Positions 51,352-60,230 are shown, counted from the first letter of the stretch. The stretch: 64,000 bases of DNA from an uncultured Collinsella sp. (GCA_902491565.1 CABUIE010000010.1:17657-81656); one strand, 5' to 3'. Numbers and translations: made by a program. The notes: a model not told the origin generated them from the sequence alone.

Positions 51352-52596
51352 TTATTCGTGATCTTGGTAAATCTCACGTGGAGCGAGCTCGGAATGTTTG
51401 CGTTTTAAGGTCTTAGGGGCCTTATACGTGTTGCTCTCGAAGTCGATATACTCGGTCTGTTTGAGCAAACGCTCAATCATCTCCTCGTGATCGAACAGCT
51501 CCCACGCCTCATGCACGGCATCGAGTTTAGCGTGCGTCTCGGGACGGCGCGGCATAAACAGCGTGCAGCAATCGGGAGCAGCCTCGGTCGAGATATCAAA
51601 CGTGCCGATCTCCTGGGCACGCGCGATGATCTCCTGCTTATCAGAACCAATGAGCGGACGGAACACGGGAATCTTCACGGCCTCGTTGACGGCCATGATG
51701 TTCTCAAGCGTCTGGGAGGCAACCTGACCAAGCGACTCGCCCGTCACAATGGCCTTGGCGCCCTCGATATGCGCGATGCGCTCGGCAACCGAATACATAA
51801 TGCGGCGATACATGATCACACGCAGGTTGCTGGGGCAGGTGACCGAAATCTCACGCTGGCAGTCGCCAAACGGCACCACATACAGGCGGCCGATCTGGAC
51901 ACCCGGCTCAAGCGCACGGATGATGTCCTGCACCAAATACTCGCTCGTATCGGGCGTCTGCGGACGACCGGAGAAATGTACCGGCACGCACACCGCGCCG
52001 CGACGCGCGAGCATCCAGGTCGCCACCGGGGAATCGATACCCGACGACAGCAGCGTCACGACCTTGCCGGCAGACCCCACCGGAAGGCCACCCACACCGC
52101 GCTCAGAGCTCGCATACACATAGACGCTACCCTGGACCACCAGCACGTGCACCATCGCGTCGGGGTCGTGCATCTGGACCTTTTTATCGGGAAACGCCTC
52201 GCACAGCACCTCGCCTACCTGCCGATTGATATCAATCGAGGTGAGCTCATAGTCGGTGTTCGAGCGCTTGGCGTGAACCTTAAACGACTCGAAGGGACCA
52301 AACTCGCGCAGCGCCTTCACGGCGGCGGCGCAGTACTCCTGCGGGTCGCGGTTCGTGTGATATGCCAGGGACACGCGGGCAACGCCGGGGACGGTGCGAA
52401 TGACGCGCGCCGCCTCGTCGGCCTGATGCTCGTTAAAGGTCACGAGGATATAACCGGAAATTCGAGACACGGCATTCACGGAAAAGGCGGCCAAGGCCGC
52501 CTTGATGTTATCCATGAGGATATGCTCAAAATGTGCGCGGTTCTTGCCCTTCAGTCCAACCTCGTGATAGTGGACCAGGCAGACGCGGGCTGCCAT
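51352..52596 (-). CDS. tRNA 4-thiouridine sulfurtransferase ThiI
   Basis: Enzyme of 414 residues that thiolates U8 of tRNA. It has an N-terminal ferredoxin-like and THUMP region (HYHEVGLKGKNRAHFEHILM) and the PP-loop LLSSGIDSPVATWML. It ends without the rhodanese domain found in enterobacterial ThiI, as in most Gram-positives, so sulfur probably comes from a dedicated desulfurase. Its ATG directly abuts the rpoZ stop. Confidence 0.96.
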   Translation of the reverse strand: MAARVCLVHYHEVGLKGKNRAHFEHILMDNIKAALAAFSVNAVSRISGYILVTFNEHQADEAARVIRTVPGVARVSLAYHTNRDPQEYCAAAVKALREFGPFESFKVHAKRSNTDYELTSIDINRQVGEVLCEAFPDKKVQMHDPDAMVHVLVVQGSVYVYASSERGVGGLPVGSAGKVVTLLSSGIDSPVATWMLARRGAVCVPVHFSGRPQTPDTSEYLVQDIIRALEPGVQIGRLYVVPFGDCQREISVTCPSNLRVIMYRRIMYSVAERIAHIEGAKAIVTGESLGQVASQTLENIMAVNEAVKIPVFRPLIGSDKQEIIARAQEIGTFDISTEAAPDCCTLFMPRRPETHAKLDAVHEAWELFDHEEMIERLLKQTEYIDFESNTYKAPKTLKRKHSELAPREIYQDHE

Positions 52597-52878
52597 TTAG
52601 GCTTCAGCAACCTTGTGGCCGAGCGCCTTCTCGTAACGGGCCTCGTCGTAGGAGATATCGCCGTCGACAATCTCGTCCATAGCCATCGAGATGGTATCGG
52701 CGCCGGAGAGCGCAATGGTGATGTCGTCGACATCCTGGACGGCGAGCACACGGTTGTGCTGGCCACGCAGCATGCTGTTAATGTCGCAGGCGCGCTTAGA
52801 GGCAAGCGAGGCGAGCAGGAAGCGGTTGTGATCGGTCTTCTCCAGAAGATCGTCAATGCAAGGCTTTACAACGGACAC
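52597..52878 (-). CDS. RNA polymerase omega subunit
   Basis: 93 residues. PCIDDLLEKTDHNRFLLASL, ASKRACDINSM and ARYEKALGHKVAEA fit omega. The start is GTG 52878. It lies in the mihF-gmk-rpoZ cluster typical of actinobacteria. Confidence 0.93.
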   Translation of the reverse strand: MSVVKPCIDDLLEKTDHNRFLLASLASKRACDINSMLRGQHNRVLAVQDVDDITIALSGADTISMAMDEIVDGDISYDEARYEKALGHKVAEA

Positions 52879-52883
52879 GGACC

Positions 52884-53453
52884 TCAGATCCTTTCATGCA
52901 TATCGAGAACGCGAACGAGCTCATCGGTCGCGCGGTCGAGATCGTCATTCACCACGACGTCGTCGTAGCGGTCGGCAAGGGCAAGTTCATCGGCGGCGTT
53001 TGCCATACGCAGCTCAATCGTCTCGGGCGTCTCGGTACCGCGACCGACCAGGCGATCGCGAAGCACCTCGAGCGAAGGCGGCTTGATAAAGATCAACACG
53101 GCCTCGGGGAAACGCTCCTTGACCTGCAGGGCGCCCTGGACATCAATCTCCAAGATCAGAGACGAGCCAGAGGCGAGCTTGGATGTGACCTCGCTCACCA
53201 ACGTGCCGTAGCAGTTGCCGTGGACCTCAGCCCACTCAACAAACTCACCGTTTGCCACGCGGCGGTCGAACTCCTCGTGCGTCAGGAAAAAGTAGTTGAC
53301 GCCGTCGACCTCACCTTTGCGTGGTGCTCGCGTGGTAGCCGAAACCGTCAGGCCCAGGTTCGAGCGACGCTCGCGCACACGAGTGACGAGCGTGCCCTTG
53401 CCTGCACCTGACGGTCCAGAAATCACAAAGAGCTTTGAATCCTGAGCGCTCAC
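52884..53453 (-). CDS. Guanylate kinase
   Basis: GMP to GDP kinase of 189 residues. P-loop SGPSGAGKGTL, the GMP-binding TTRAPRKGEVDGVNYFF and GNCYGT, and the EIDVQGA lid are present. The start is GTG 53453, adjoining the mihF stop. Confidence 0.97.
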   Translation of the reverse strand: MSAQDSKLFVISGPSGAGKGTLVTRVRERRSNLGLTVSATTRAPRKGEVDGVNYFFLTHEEFDRRVANGEFVEWAEVHGNCYGTLVSEVTSKLASGSSLILEIDVQGALQVKERFPEAVLIFIKPPSLEVLRDRLVGRGTETPETIELRMANAADELALADRYDDVVVNDDLDRATDELVRVLDMHERI

Positions 53454-53762
53454 TTATTTGGTCAGCTGCTCGAGAAGCTGCTCGCGCTGACGGACACCGA
53501 GGCCCTGGACGCGACGGGTAGCGGAGATGCCGAGCTCCTCCATGATCTTGGCGGCCTTGGCCTTGCCATAACCGGGCAGAGACTCGATGAGGGTGGAAAC
53601 CTTCATGCGGGAAGCGATGGGGTCATCGGAGTTGAGCACGGACTCGAGGGACTTCTCGCCCTTCTTGATCTGCTCGCGAAGCTCAGCGCGAGCGTGACGT
53701 GCGGCGGCAGCCTTCTCAAGAGCCTGCTTGCGCTGCTCGTCGGTAAGCTGAGGGAGTGCCAT
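53454..53762 (-). CDS. Integration host factor, actinobacterial type (MihF)
   Basis: Nucleoid protein of 102 residues. It has the LPQLTDEQRKQALEKAAAAR N-terminus, LESVLNSDDPIASRMKVSTL, and the helix-turn-helix KIMEELGISATRRVQGLGVR. This family is restricted to actinobacteria and supports the taxonomic call. ATG 53762 follows GGAGG. Confidence 0.96.
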   Translation of the reverse strand: MALPQLTDEQRKQALEKAAAARHARAELREQIKKGEKSLESVLNSDDPIASRMKVSTLIESLPGYGKAKAAKIMEELGISATRRVQGLGVRQREQLLEQLTK

Positions 53763-53896
53763 TCGAACCTCCAAATAGTTGGGTTATATCTGATTCAATA
53801 ATTGGCATTTTAGCACGTCAAACGCACTAAATGCCCAATCGACGGCTCCATAGGTTAGACGATACCTGCGAAAAGTGCAATATACGGAGGTCAAAG

Positions 53897-53960
53897 TTAA
53901 GCCCCTGACCTGCGATTCCACACAAAGGATGGGAAAGTTTTCGCAGGCACAGGGGCTAAT
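53897..53960 (-). repeat. Two-stage hairpin after the pyr operon
   Basis: The outer stem AGCCCCTG/CAGGGGCT (53900-53907 with 53950-53957) and inner stem CCTGCGA/TCGCAGG (53909-53915 with 53941-53947) close a 25-base loop. It lies 42 bases past the pyrF stop and may be its terminator, but only TTAACTTTG follows. The rest of the 240-base gap to mihF shows nothing else. Confidence 0.6.
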
Positions 53961-54002
53961 TTGTGCTAATGAGACCCAAAAGTGGTGACTTGAGGGAATC
54001 TT

Positions 54003-54719
54003 TTAGGCGACGTTTTCGACCAGCTCGGCAACGATGGCGTCAAATGCGGCAACCGGGTCGTCGGCACCGGTGATGGGTCGGCCCACCACGATGTGGCTCG
54101 CACCGCGCTCGATAGCCTGGGAGGGCGTCGCTACGCGGGATTGATCGCCCAAGGCGGCGCCAACCGGACGCACGCCCGGAGTCACGATCAGCGCGTCGGG
54201 GCCGAGCAGCTCGCGCATGTCATGGGCCTCCATCGGCGAGCACACGATGCCGTCGATGCCGTTGGCCTGGGCAAGCTTTGCCAGGCGGGCAGCCTCCTCG
54301 GCCACGGGCGAGACGACGCCGATCTCGGCCAGCGAATCCTGATTCATGCTCGTGAGCACGGTGATGGCAACGAGCTTGGCGCGGTCCTCGCGCGCCTCCT
54401 CGGCACCCTCACGGCACGCAGCGAGCATAGCACCTGAGCCCAGACCGTGGACCGAAAGCAGGTCGGCGCCGGCAAGCGAGGCAGAACGGGCGGCACCGCG
54501 CACCTGATGCGGAATGTCATGGAACTTGAGATCGAGGAAGACATTAAAGCCCAGGTCCTTGAACGTCTTGACGATCTCGGGACCCTCAGCGTAATAGAGC
54601 GTCATGCCAACCTTAAGCCAAGCGGCGTGACCAGAAAGCTCGTGGGCGAGCTCGAGCGCACGCTCACGGTCACAGTCGAGGGCGACGATAACGCGGTCGC
54701 GGGCATCGGTCTCTAGCAT
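54003..54719 (-). CDS. Orotidine 5-phosphate decarboxylase
   Basis: Last step of UMP synthesis, 238 residues. VIVALDCD, the catalytic FLDLKFHDIPHQV (D-x-K-x2-D) and VTPGVRP are present. It overlaps the pyrD stop by 7 bases and closes the pyr operon. Confidence 0.97.
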   Translation of the reverse strand: MLETDARDRVIVALDCDRERALELAHELSGHAAWLKVGMTLYYAEGPEIVKTFKDLGFNVFLDLKFHDIPHQVRGAARSASLAGADLLSVHGLGSGAMLAACREGAEEAREDRAKLVAITVLTSMNQDSLAEIGVVSPVAEEAARLAKLAQANGIDGIVCSPMEAHDMRELLGPDALIVTPGVRPVGAALGDQSRVATPSQAIERGASHIVVGRPITGADDPVAAFDAIVAELVENVA

Positions 54720-55636
54720 TCAAAAGCACCTACCAGCTCGTTGATGTCCTTCACGCCCTGAGACTCCGCCCAGGCCTCGAGCTCGCGCGCGATCTTGAGC
54801 GAAGCGCACGGATCGACAAAGTTGGCCATGCCGACCGACACGCAGGTGGCGCCGGCCAGGATAAACTCGGCCGCATCTTCGCCCGTCATGACGCCACCGA
54901 CACCGTTGATGGGGATATCGACGGCCTGAGCGACCTCCCAGACCATGCGCACGGCGATGTGGTGGCACAGCGGGCCCGAAAGGCCGCCCTTGGGCTTGGC
55001 CACGCGGGACTTGCGGGTGTGAACGTCGATGGCCATGCCCTGGATAGAGTTGATGACCGAAAGGCCGTCGGCGCCGGCGGCCTCGAGAGCCTTCGCAATC
55101 TCGGCGACGTTAACCGGAGCCATCTTTACGAACAGCGGCTTATCGGTCACCTTACGGCAGGCAGCCATAACGGCAGAGGCGCCCTCGGGCGAGGAGCCCA
55201 TGGCGGCACCGCCGGCGGCGATATTGGGGCAGCTCACGTTGATCTCGTAGCCGGCAGCCCAGGGGCACAGCTCGACATACATCTCGAGCGCGCGGACAAA
55301 CTCCTCGACGGAGTGACCGGCGACCTGGCAGATGACCTGGCAACCGTCCTTGGAGAGCTGCTCGAGCCACGGACCGGACTCACGGGCAAAGGCAGCCACG
55401 CCGGGGTTCTGAAGGCCCACGGAGTTGATCATGCCGCCCGGGATCTCAGCCATGCGGGGCGCGGGGTTGCCGGGCCAGGGCTCGGCAGCACAACCCTTGG
55501 TGGTGATGGCGCCCAGCTGGGAGACATCGAAGAAGTTCTGGAACTGCCAACCGTAGCCAAAGGTACCGGCTGCGGTGTTGATGGGGTTTTGCATCTTGAC
55601 GCCGCCGAAATCGACGGCCATGTTCACAGTACCCAC
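54713..55636 (-). CDS. Dihydroorotate dehydrogenase, class 1B catalytic subunit
   Basis: FMN enzyme of about 307 residues that oxidises dihydroorotate to orotate. NPINTAAGTFGYG, ITTKGCAAEPWPGNPAPRMA, the catalytic-Cys region EINVSCPN and GVGGVMTGEDAAEFI are typical. The pyrK partner upstream makes it the NAD-linked class 1B. GTG 55636 overlaps the pyrK stop and has AAGGTGG upstream; ATG 55621 is an alternative. The longer frame to 55945 is antisense-like extension in pyrK. Confidence 0.96.
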   Translation of the reverse strand: MGTVNMAVDFGGVKMQNPINTAAGTFGYGWQFQNFFDVSQLGAITTKGCAAEPWPGNPAPRMAEIPGGMINSVGLQNPGVAAFARESGPWLEQLSKDGCQVICQVAGHSVEEFVRALEMYVELCPWAAGYEINVSCPNIAAGGAAMGSSPEGASAVMAACRKVTDKPLFVKMAPVNVAEIAKALEAAGADGLSVINSIQGMAIDVHTRKSRVAKPKGGLSGPLCHHIAVRMVWEVAQAVDIPINGVGGVMTGEDAAEFILAGATCVSVGMANFVDPCASLKIARELEAWAESQGVKDINELVGAFEC

Positions 55637-56427
55637 TAGAAGACCACCACCTTGGAAGCATCGAACACGGGGCCGCACATGCAGGCGCCCTTCATACCGT
55701 CGACCGTCTCGACATTGCAGGTGTTGCAGGCGCCAAAGCCACAGCTCATCATGCGCTCGAGCGACACCTCGCAGTACGCACCGGCCTCGGCAGCAGCGGC
55801 GGCGACCTTCTTCATCATGACGGCGGGACCGCAGCTGGCGACGTAGTCGTAGCCGCCCTCGCCGAGCAGCTCGGCGGCAGGATCGGTGCAAAAACCGTGC
55901 GTGCCGAGCGAGCCGTCGTCGGTGCAAACGTCGACCGTATCGCACAGAGCGCGGAACTCATCGATACCCACAGCCTTGGACGCGGTGCCAAAGCCCAGGC
56001 ACACGTCGACGGCCACACCCTGCTCGGCAAGCTTACCGGCAAGGCACAGCACGGGCGGAACACCGATGCCGCCCGCAACGAGCAGCGCTTTCCTGGTGCC
56101 CTCGGGCACAAGCCAGCCGCGCCCGCCGGGGCCCAGCAGATTAGAGGTGGAACCGGGGGCCATCTGCGACAGACGACGGGTGTCGTCGCCCACGACGGCG
56201 TACCACAGCTCGACGGTGCCGGCCTGGGCGTCGGCGCGATAGAAGCTCAGGGGCACGCGAAGCAGCGAGGACGCATCACCGGGCACGGCAATGTTCACAA
56301 ACTGACCGGGCTTGAGCGCACTTGCAAGCTTGGGGGCCGAGATGACGAGCGAGAAGATGCCGTCGGCAATCTCCCGGTTCGAGACGACCTCAAAGTCGTG
56401 CATGCGTGCAGTGGAAGGTGTGGGCAT
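55636..56427 (-). CDS. Dihydroorotate dehydrogenase electron-transfer subunit
   Basis: Iron-sulfur flavoprotein of 263 residues that links PyrD to NAD+. FAD site LLRVPLSFYRAD, NAD site LLVAGGIGVPPVLCLA and the C-terminal [2Fe-2S] ligands in MMSCGFGACNTCNVETVDGM then ACMCGPVF. ATG 56427 follows TTGGAG. Confidence 0.95.
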   Translation of the reverse strand: MPTPSTARMHDFEVVSNREIADGIFSLVISAPKLASALKPGQFVNIAVPGDASSLLRVPLSFYRADAQAGTVELWYAVVGDDTRRLSQMAPGSTSNLLGPGGRGWLVPEGTRKALLVAGGIGVPPVLCLAGKLAEQGVAVDVCLGFGTASKAVGIDEFRALCDTVDVCTDDGSLGTHGFCTDPAAELLGEGGYDYVASCGPAVMMKKVAAAAAEAGAYCEVSLERMMSCGFGACNTCNVETVDGMKGACMCGPVFDASKVVVF

Positions 56428-56465
56428 AGACGCTCCAATCCCCCATGCGGTTGCATGGTCAAAAC

Positions 56466-56499
56466 GAACAGAAAGCGCGGCACCGCAAGGGCACCGCGC
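56466..56499 (-). terminator. Terminator inside the pyr operon, between pyrC and pyrK
   Basis: Ten-pair stem (minus strand GCGCGGTGCC with GGTGCCGCGC, two G-U pairs) and 5-base loop, followed by TTTCTGTTC. It sits in the 92-base gap between pyrC and pyrK, the only wide gap in the operon. Confidence 0.7.
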
Positions 56500-56519
56500 A
56501 CAAAAGCGATAAGGCTATG

Positions 56520-57809
56520 CTAGCAGATGCAGCCGTCGGCGAGCGTCTGCTTACCGCCGACAAACACATCGGTGGCACGACCAGTGAGCGTGCGGCCGGC
56601 AAAACCGGAGTTCTCGGCACGCGACTCGTATCCATCCTCGCCGACCGTCCAGGTGGCGGACGCGTCGAACACGGTCAGGTCGGCAACGGAGCCCGCCTTG
56701 ACCTGAACCTGGTCGAGGCCCAGGATCTCACGCGGCTTGATGGCCATGAGCTCAACCATGCGGCCCATACTCATCTTGCCCGTGTTGACCAGCTCGGTGA
56801 GTACGAGCGACAGCGAGGTCTCGAGGCCGATCATGCCAAAGGGCGCAAGCTCGAACTCGCGCGCCTTCTCCCACGGGGTGTGGGGAGCGTGATCGGTGAC
56901 GATAGCGTCGACGGAGCCGTCGATGACGCCCTGACGGATGGCCTCGGCGTCCTCGTCGGTGCGCAGCGGCGGGTTGACCTTGAGCGAGGTGTTGTAGGTC
57001 TCGTCCAGGTCGTTCTCGGTCAGGAACATGTGGTGCGGAGTGGCCTCGCAGGTAACCTGAACACCAGCGGCCTTACCGGCACGCACGATCTCCAGGCCAT
57101 GGGCGGTGGAGATGTGCTGAATGTGCAGCTTGGCGCCGGTCAGCTTGGCGATCTCGATGTCGCGAGCGATCTGGAGCTCCTCGCCGGCAGCCGGCCAGCC
57201 CTCGAGAGCCAGACGGGTCGAGACCTTGCCCTCGTTGATCTGGCCGTGGCCGACCAGGTCCTCGTCCTGGCAGTGGCTCATAAAGACCTTGCCGAACATC
57301 TTGCCGTAGTCCATGCAGCGACGGAGCATGCCCGCGCCCTGCACGCCGCGACCGTCGTCGGTGAAGGCGACGGCGCCGTGGGCGACCATATCACCCATCT
57401 CGGACATGGCCTCGCCCTTAAGACCGCGGGTCATGGCGCCCGACGGATAGACGCGGCAGTGACCGACCTCGGCAGCACGGGACTTGACGAACTCCACGAC
57501 GGTGCCGTTATCGGTGACGGGATCGGTGTTGGGCATGGCGCACACGCCGGTAAAGCCGCCCTTGGCAGCAGCGCGGGTGCCGCTCTCGATGTCCTCTTTG
57601 ACCTCGTAGCCGGGCTCACGAAGGTGAACGTGCATATCCACCAGGCCGGGGACGAGGTACTTGCCGGAAAGGTCGCGGACCTCGGCTCCCTCGACGGCGA
57701 GATTCTCGCCGACCTCGGCGATCTTATCGCCGTCAATCAGGACGTCAACAACACCGTCAAGCTCGACGGACGGGTCGACGACGTGGGCATTCTTAAGAAG
57801 CAAGGCCAT
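56520..57809 (-). CDS. Dihydroorotase
   Basis: Zinc enzyme of 429 residues, class I. Metal motif DMHVHLREPG, GFTGVCAMPNTDPVTD and the late TDHAPHTPWEK. ATG 57809 with GGAGGTG upstream overlaps pyrB by 17 bases; the long frame to 57965 is rejected. Catalyses the third step of pyrimidine synthesis. Confidence 0.97.
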   Translation of the reverse strand: MALLLKNAHVVDPSVELDGVVDVLIDGDKIAEVGENLAVEGAEVRDLSGKYLVPGLVDMHVHLREPGYEVKEDIESGTRAAAKGGFTGVCAMPNTDPVTDNGTVVEFVKSRAAEVGHCRVYPSGAMTRGLKGEAMSEMGDMVAHGAVAFTDDGRGVQGAGMLRRCMDYGKMFGKVFMSHCQDEDLVGHGQINEGKVSTRLALEGWPAAGEELQIARDIEIAKLTGAKLHIQHISTAHGLEIVRAGKAAGVQVTCEATPHHMFLTENDLDETYNTSLKVNPPLRTDEDAEAIRQGVIDGSVDAIVTDHAPHTPWEKAREFELAPFGMIGLETSLSLVLTELVNTGKMSMGRMVELMAIKPREILGLDQVQVKAGSVADLTVFDASATWTVGEDGYESRAENSGFAGRTLTGRATDVFVGGKQTLADGCIC

Positions 57810-58737
57810 TATCGGCACCTCCAAGCAGCAGATACAGGATAGCCATACGCACGCAGATACCGGCGTAGACCTGCTCCAGGATGACGGAGCGTTGCGGGTG
57901 GTCGGCCATATAGGAGTCGAACTCGACGCCGCGGTTGATGGGGCCCGGGTGGCAGATAATCGCATCGGGCTTCATGAGCTTCTCGCGGTCCTTGGTCAGA
58001 CCGAAGAGCTTGTGGTACTCACGAATGGTCGGGAACGGGGCACCCTCGAGGCGCTCCTGCTGCACGCGCAGCATGTAGACGACGTCCAGCTCGGGCAGGA
58101 CGGAATCGAGGTCGCTCGTCACGTGGTCGCAGCCCAGGACCTCGGGCGCCGGCGGCAGCAGCGTGCCGGGGGCGACGGCGTAGGTCTCGCAGCCCATGAT
58201 CTTAAGGGCGGGGATCAGCGAACCGCAAACACGGGAGTGCGCGATATCGCCGACGACGGCGACCTTCAGACCGTGGAAGTCGCCCTTGTGCTCCCAGATG
58301 GTGTACAGGTCGAGCAGGGCCTGCGTGGGATGGTTGTGCTTGCCGTCGCCGGCGCAGATGACGCTCGCGGGCGAGTTCTGCGTGACGATGTAGGGAGCAC
58401 CGGCGTGCTTATCTCGCACGACGATGCAGTCGATCTTATAGGCGTTGAGGGTCTCGACGGTGTCGACGAGGCTCTCGCCCTTGACCGTGGAGGTCGAGGA
58501 GCCGCCAAAGTTGAGGCTGTCGGCCGAAAGACGCTTCTCGGCGAGCTCGAAGGAGCTGCGGGTGCGCGTCGAGGGCTCGTTGAACATGTTGACGATGGTC
58601 TTGCCCTTGAGCGTGGGGACCTTCTTGATTGCACGCTCGTTGACCTCGGAGAACGCCTTGGCGGTCTCGAGGATGAGCTTGATGTCCTCTTCGGAGTACT
58701 CGGTAATGTCGATCAGGTGCTTATGGTTGAACGCCAC
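57793..58737 (-). CDS. Aspartate carbamoyltransferase catalytic subunit
   Basis: Second step of pyrimidine synthesis, about 314 residues. FNEPSTRTRSSFELAEKRL (carbamoyl phosphate site), HPTQALLDLYTI and VVGDIAHSRVC are diagnostic. GTG 58737 is preferred because a near-perfect GGAGGTGA lies 10 bases upstream. The in-frame GTG at 58749 overlaps that site. No pyrI regulatory subunit is present. Confidence 0.96.
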   Translation of the reverse strand: MAFNHKHLIDITEYSEEDIKLILETAKAFSEVNERAIKKVPTLKGKTIVNMFNEPSTRTRSSFELAEKRLSADSLNFGGSSTSTVKGESLVDTVETLNAYKIDCIVVRDKHAGAPYIVTQNSPASVICAGDGKHNHPTQALLDLYTIWEHKGDFHGLKVAVVGDIAHSRVCGSLIPALKIMGCETYAVAPGTLLPPAPEVLGCDHVTSDLDSVLPELDVVYMLRVQQERLEGAPFPTIREYHKLFGLTKDREKLMKPDAIICHPGPINRGVEFDSYMADHPQRSVILEQVYAGICVRMAILYLLLGGADNGLAS

Positions 58738-58741
58738 GGTA

Positions 58742-59326
58742 CTACTCACCTCCCAGCGGCGCGGAGCCCACGTGGGAACCCGGCGCGACGTCGTTAATCT
58801 CGACAGCGGTGTGGCCGTCGACTTCCTTCATATATAGGTGCACGTTCTCCTCATGCGACGAGGGAACGTTCTTGCCGACAAAGTCCGGCGAGATGGGGAG
58901 CTCGCGGTGGCCGCGGTCAACGAGGACTGCCAGCTCGATACGGCTCGGACGGCCCAGGTCCATGACGGCGTCGAGAGCGGCGCGAATGGTACGGCCCGTA
59001 TACAGGATGTCGTCCACCAGCACAACGCGCTTGCCGTCGACGCTAAAGGGAATGTTGGTGGCGTGGATCGCGGGAGCGAAATTGGTAGCGTAGTCATCGC
59101 GGTAGAAGCTGATGTCGAGGCTGCCGAGCGGAACGTCGACGCCCTCGATCTCCTTGATCTCCTCGGCGAGCTTCTTTGCCAGAAGGTCGCCGCGCGTGAC
59201 GATGCCGACCAGAGCGAGGTCTTCACAGCCCTCGTTGCGCTCGAGAATCTCGTGCGCGATGCGGGTCATCGCTCGATTGACGGCGGTCTCGTCCATGATG
59301 ACCGCCTTGGGGGAAGTCGTGCCCAT
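58742..59326 (-). CDS. Bifunctional PyrR regulator/uracil phosphoribosyltransferase
   Basis: UMP-sensing mRNA-binding attenuator of 194 residues. PRPP motif VVLVDDILYTGRTIRAAL, N-terminal RIAHEILERNEG and FYRDDYATNF are typical. AAGGAGA precedes the ATG. It should act on the leader at 59364-59451. Confidence 0.97.
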   Translation of the reverse strand: MGTTSPKAVIMDETAVNRAMTRIAHEILERNEGCEDLALVGIVTRGDLLAKKLAEEIKEIEGVDVPLGSLDISFYRDDYATNFAPAIHATNIPFSVDGKRVVLVDDILYTGRTIRAALDAVMDLGRPSRIELAVLVDRGHRELPISPDFVGKNVPSSHEENVHLYMKEVDGHTAVEINDVAPGSHVGSAPLGGE

Positions 59327-59363
59327 CGATCTCCTTCCTCACATGTCTTGACTGCTGACACAG

Positions 59364-59451
59364 TCAAAAAAATAGATGCCCGACCGCTCAAAGCGGACCA
59401 GACACCCACAGGAAGGGCTGCTCTTTGGCAGCTATGTAATTCCATGTGGGT
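59364..59451 (-). promoter_or_regulatory. PyrR-type attenuator leader of the pyr operon
   Basis: Read on the minus strand, an upstream stem ACCCACA/TGTGGGT (59404-59410 with 59445-59451) encloses an inner GCTGC/GCAGC stem (59417-59421 with 59428-59432). It is followed by a terminator hairpin (59378-59403, 11 pairs with one bulge) and seven T (59366-59372). The terminator starts directly after the upstream stem, as expected for mutually exclusive structures. PyrR binding is inferred from context. Confidence 0.75.
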
Positions 59452-59480
59452 ATCTCGTACCCCTTTAATGGTCAAGGGAT

Positions 59481-59509
59481 AGTGTAGCCAACCTCGAGCT
59501 TAATTGCGA
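59481..59509 (-). promoter_or_regulatory. Candidate pyr operon promoter
   Basis: Minus-strand TCGCAA (59504-59509), 17-base spacer, TACACT (59481-59486). It lies just upstream of the attenuator; the -35 is a weak match. The remainder of the gap up to about 59690 shows only a short AGAGA/TCTCT palindrome at 59671-59684 and no gene. Confidence 0.4.
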
Positions 59510-59695
59510 GCATAAATACAGGGCAATCCGTAAACGGAGCCCAATGCTCAATAAACCTATATATATTTGTGGGACGAGCTTGAAAACGTACGCACGAGCT
59601 GGCATAATCCCCTCTGCTGCACGCAAATCGGATCTACGTCCAGGGCCGTGGCGTGAGCACTATCGCCAAAAGAGAAATATCTCTGTGTAGATTAC

Positions 59696-59723
59696 GCACA
59701 GGGAACTGCTTCTGTGCTATAGT
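59696..59723 (+). promoter_or_regulatory. rpmB promoter with overlapping palindrome
   Basis: Extended -10 TGCTATAGT (59715-59723). An inverted repeat GCACAG (59696-59701) and CTGTGC (59712-59717) overlaps it. No good -35 is seen at 17 bases, which fits an extended -10 promoter. Confidence 0.5.
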
Positions 59724-59777
59724 TCAGGCTTGTTTGTTAACGCGACATGTTCGTTTGTCGCCCAAGGAGGGTCAGTT

Positions 59778-59966
59778 ATGTCCAAAGTTTGCGAAGTTTG
59801 CGGTAAGCACCCCGTTGCCGGTCGCTCCATCAGCCACTCTCACCGCGTCACCAACCGTAAGTTCCGCCCCAACATCCAGCGCGTCTACGTCGTCGTCGAT
59901 GGTCACCGTCGCAAGATGAACGTTTGCTCCACCTGCCTCAAGTCCGGCAAGGTTGCGCGCTCCTAA
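59778..59966 (+). CDS. 50S ribosomal protein L28
   Basis: 62 residues. VCEVCGKHP near the start and CSTCLKSGK near the end form the zinc-ribbon pairs of the C+ type. SHRVTNRKFRPNIQRV is the L28 core. ATG 59778 has AAGGAGG 7 bases upstream; the 16 extra codons from 59730 are rejected. Confidence 0.98.
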   Translation: MSKVCEVCGKHPVAGRSISHSHRVTNRKFRPNIQRVYVVVDGHRRKMNVCSTCLKSGKVARS

Positions 59967-60034
59967 ATAAGGTCTTACCAACAAGTACCTCGGACTCTCC
60001 GGGTCAAAGACCTCGCGTTCACATAGAACTTACC

Positions 60035-60067
60035 AAAGGCGTCCTCCCCAACGGAGGGCGCCTTTTT
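60035..60067 (+). terminator. rpmB terminator
   Basis: Thirteen-pair stem (60035-60047 with 60053-60065, one G-U) with 5-base loop and a T-run within and after the stem, 68 bases past the rpmB stop. Confidence 0.92.
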
Positions 60068-60158
60068 GCACTCATTTGGGACAGACTTACATGAGTGAAA
60101 GCGCTCATATAAGTCGATCCCCAATGAACGAGGCGATGCACTGGTAATTAGTTTGCTT

Positions 60159-60186
60159 AAAACGTTTCATTTTATTGAAGCGTTTT
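60159..60186. promoter_or_regulatory. Inverted-repeat operator candidate upstream of adhE
   Basis: AAAACGTTTCA (60159-60169) and TGAAGCGTTTT (60176-60186) are complementary at 10 of 11 positions with a 6-base spacer. It lies 45 bases before the candidate -10 at 60234. It does not match the Rex consensus well. The rest of the adhE upstream region holds only this and the promoter. Confidence 0.55.
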
Positions 60187-60230
60187 AGTGTGCCTTTTAG
60201 AGGAATCTGACCGTTCGCCGAATAATTTCT

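Noticed and set aside
51445..51475. Additional copy of hairpin family 1 (TGTTTGAGCA match)
   Set aside because: The ten-base match lies inside thiI coding sequence and has no arms or second conserved block.
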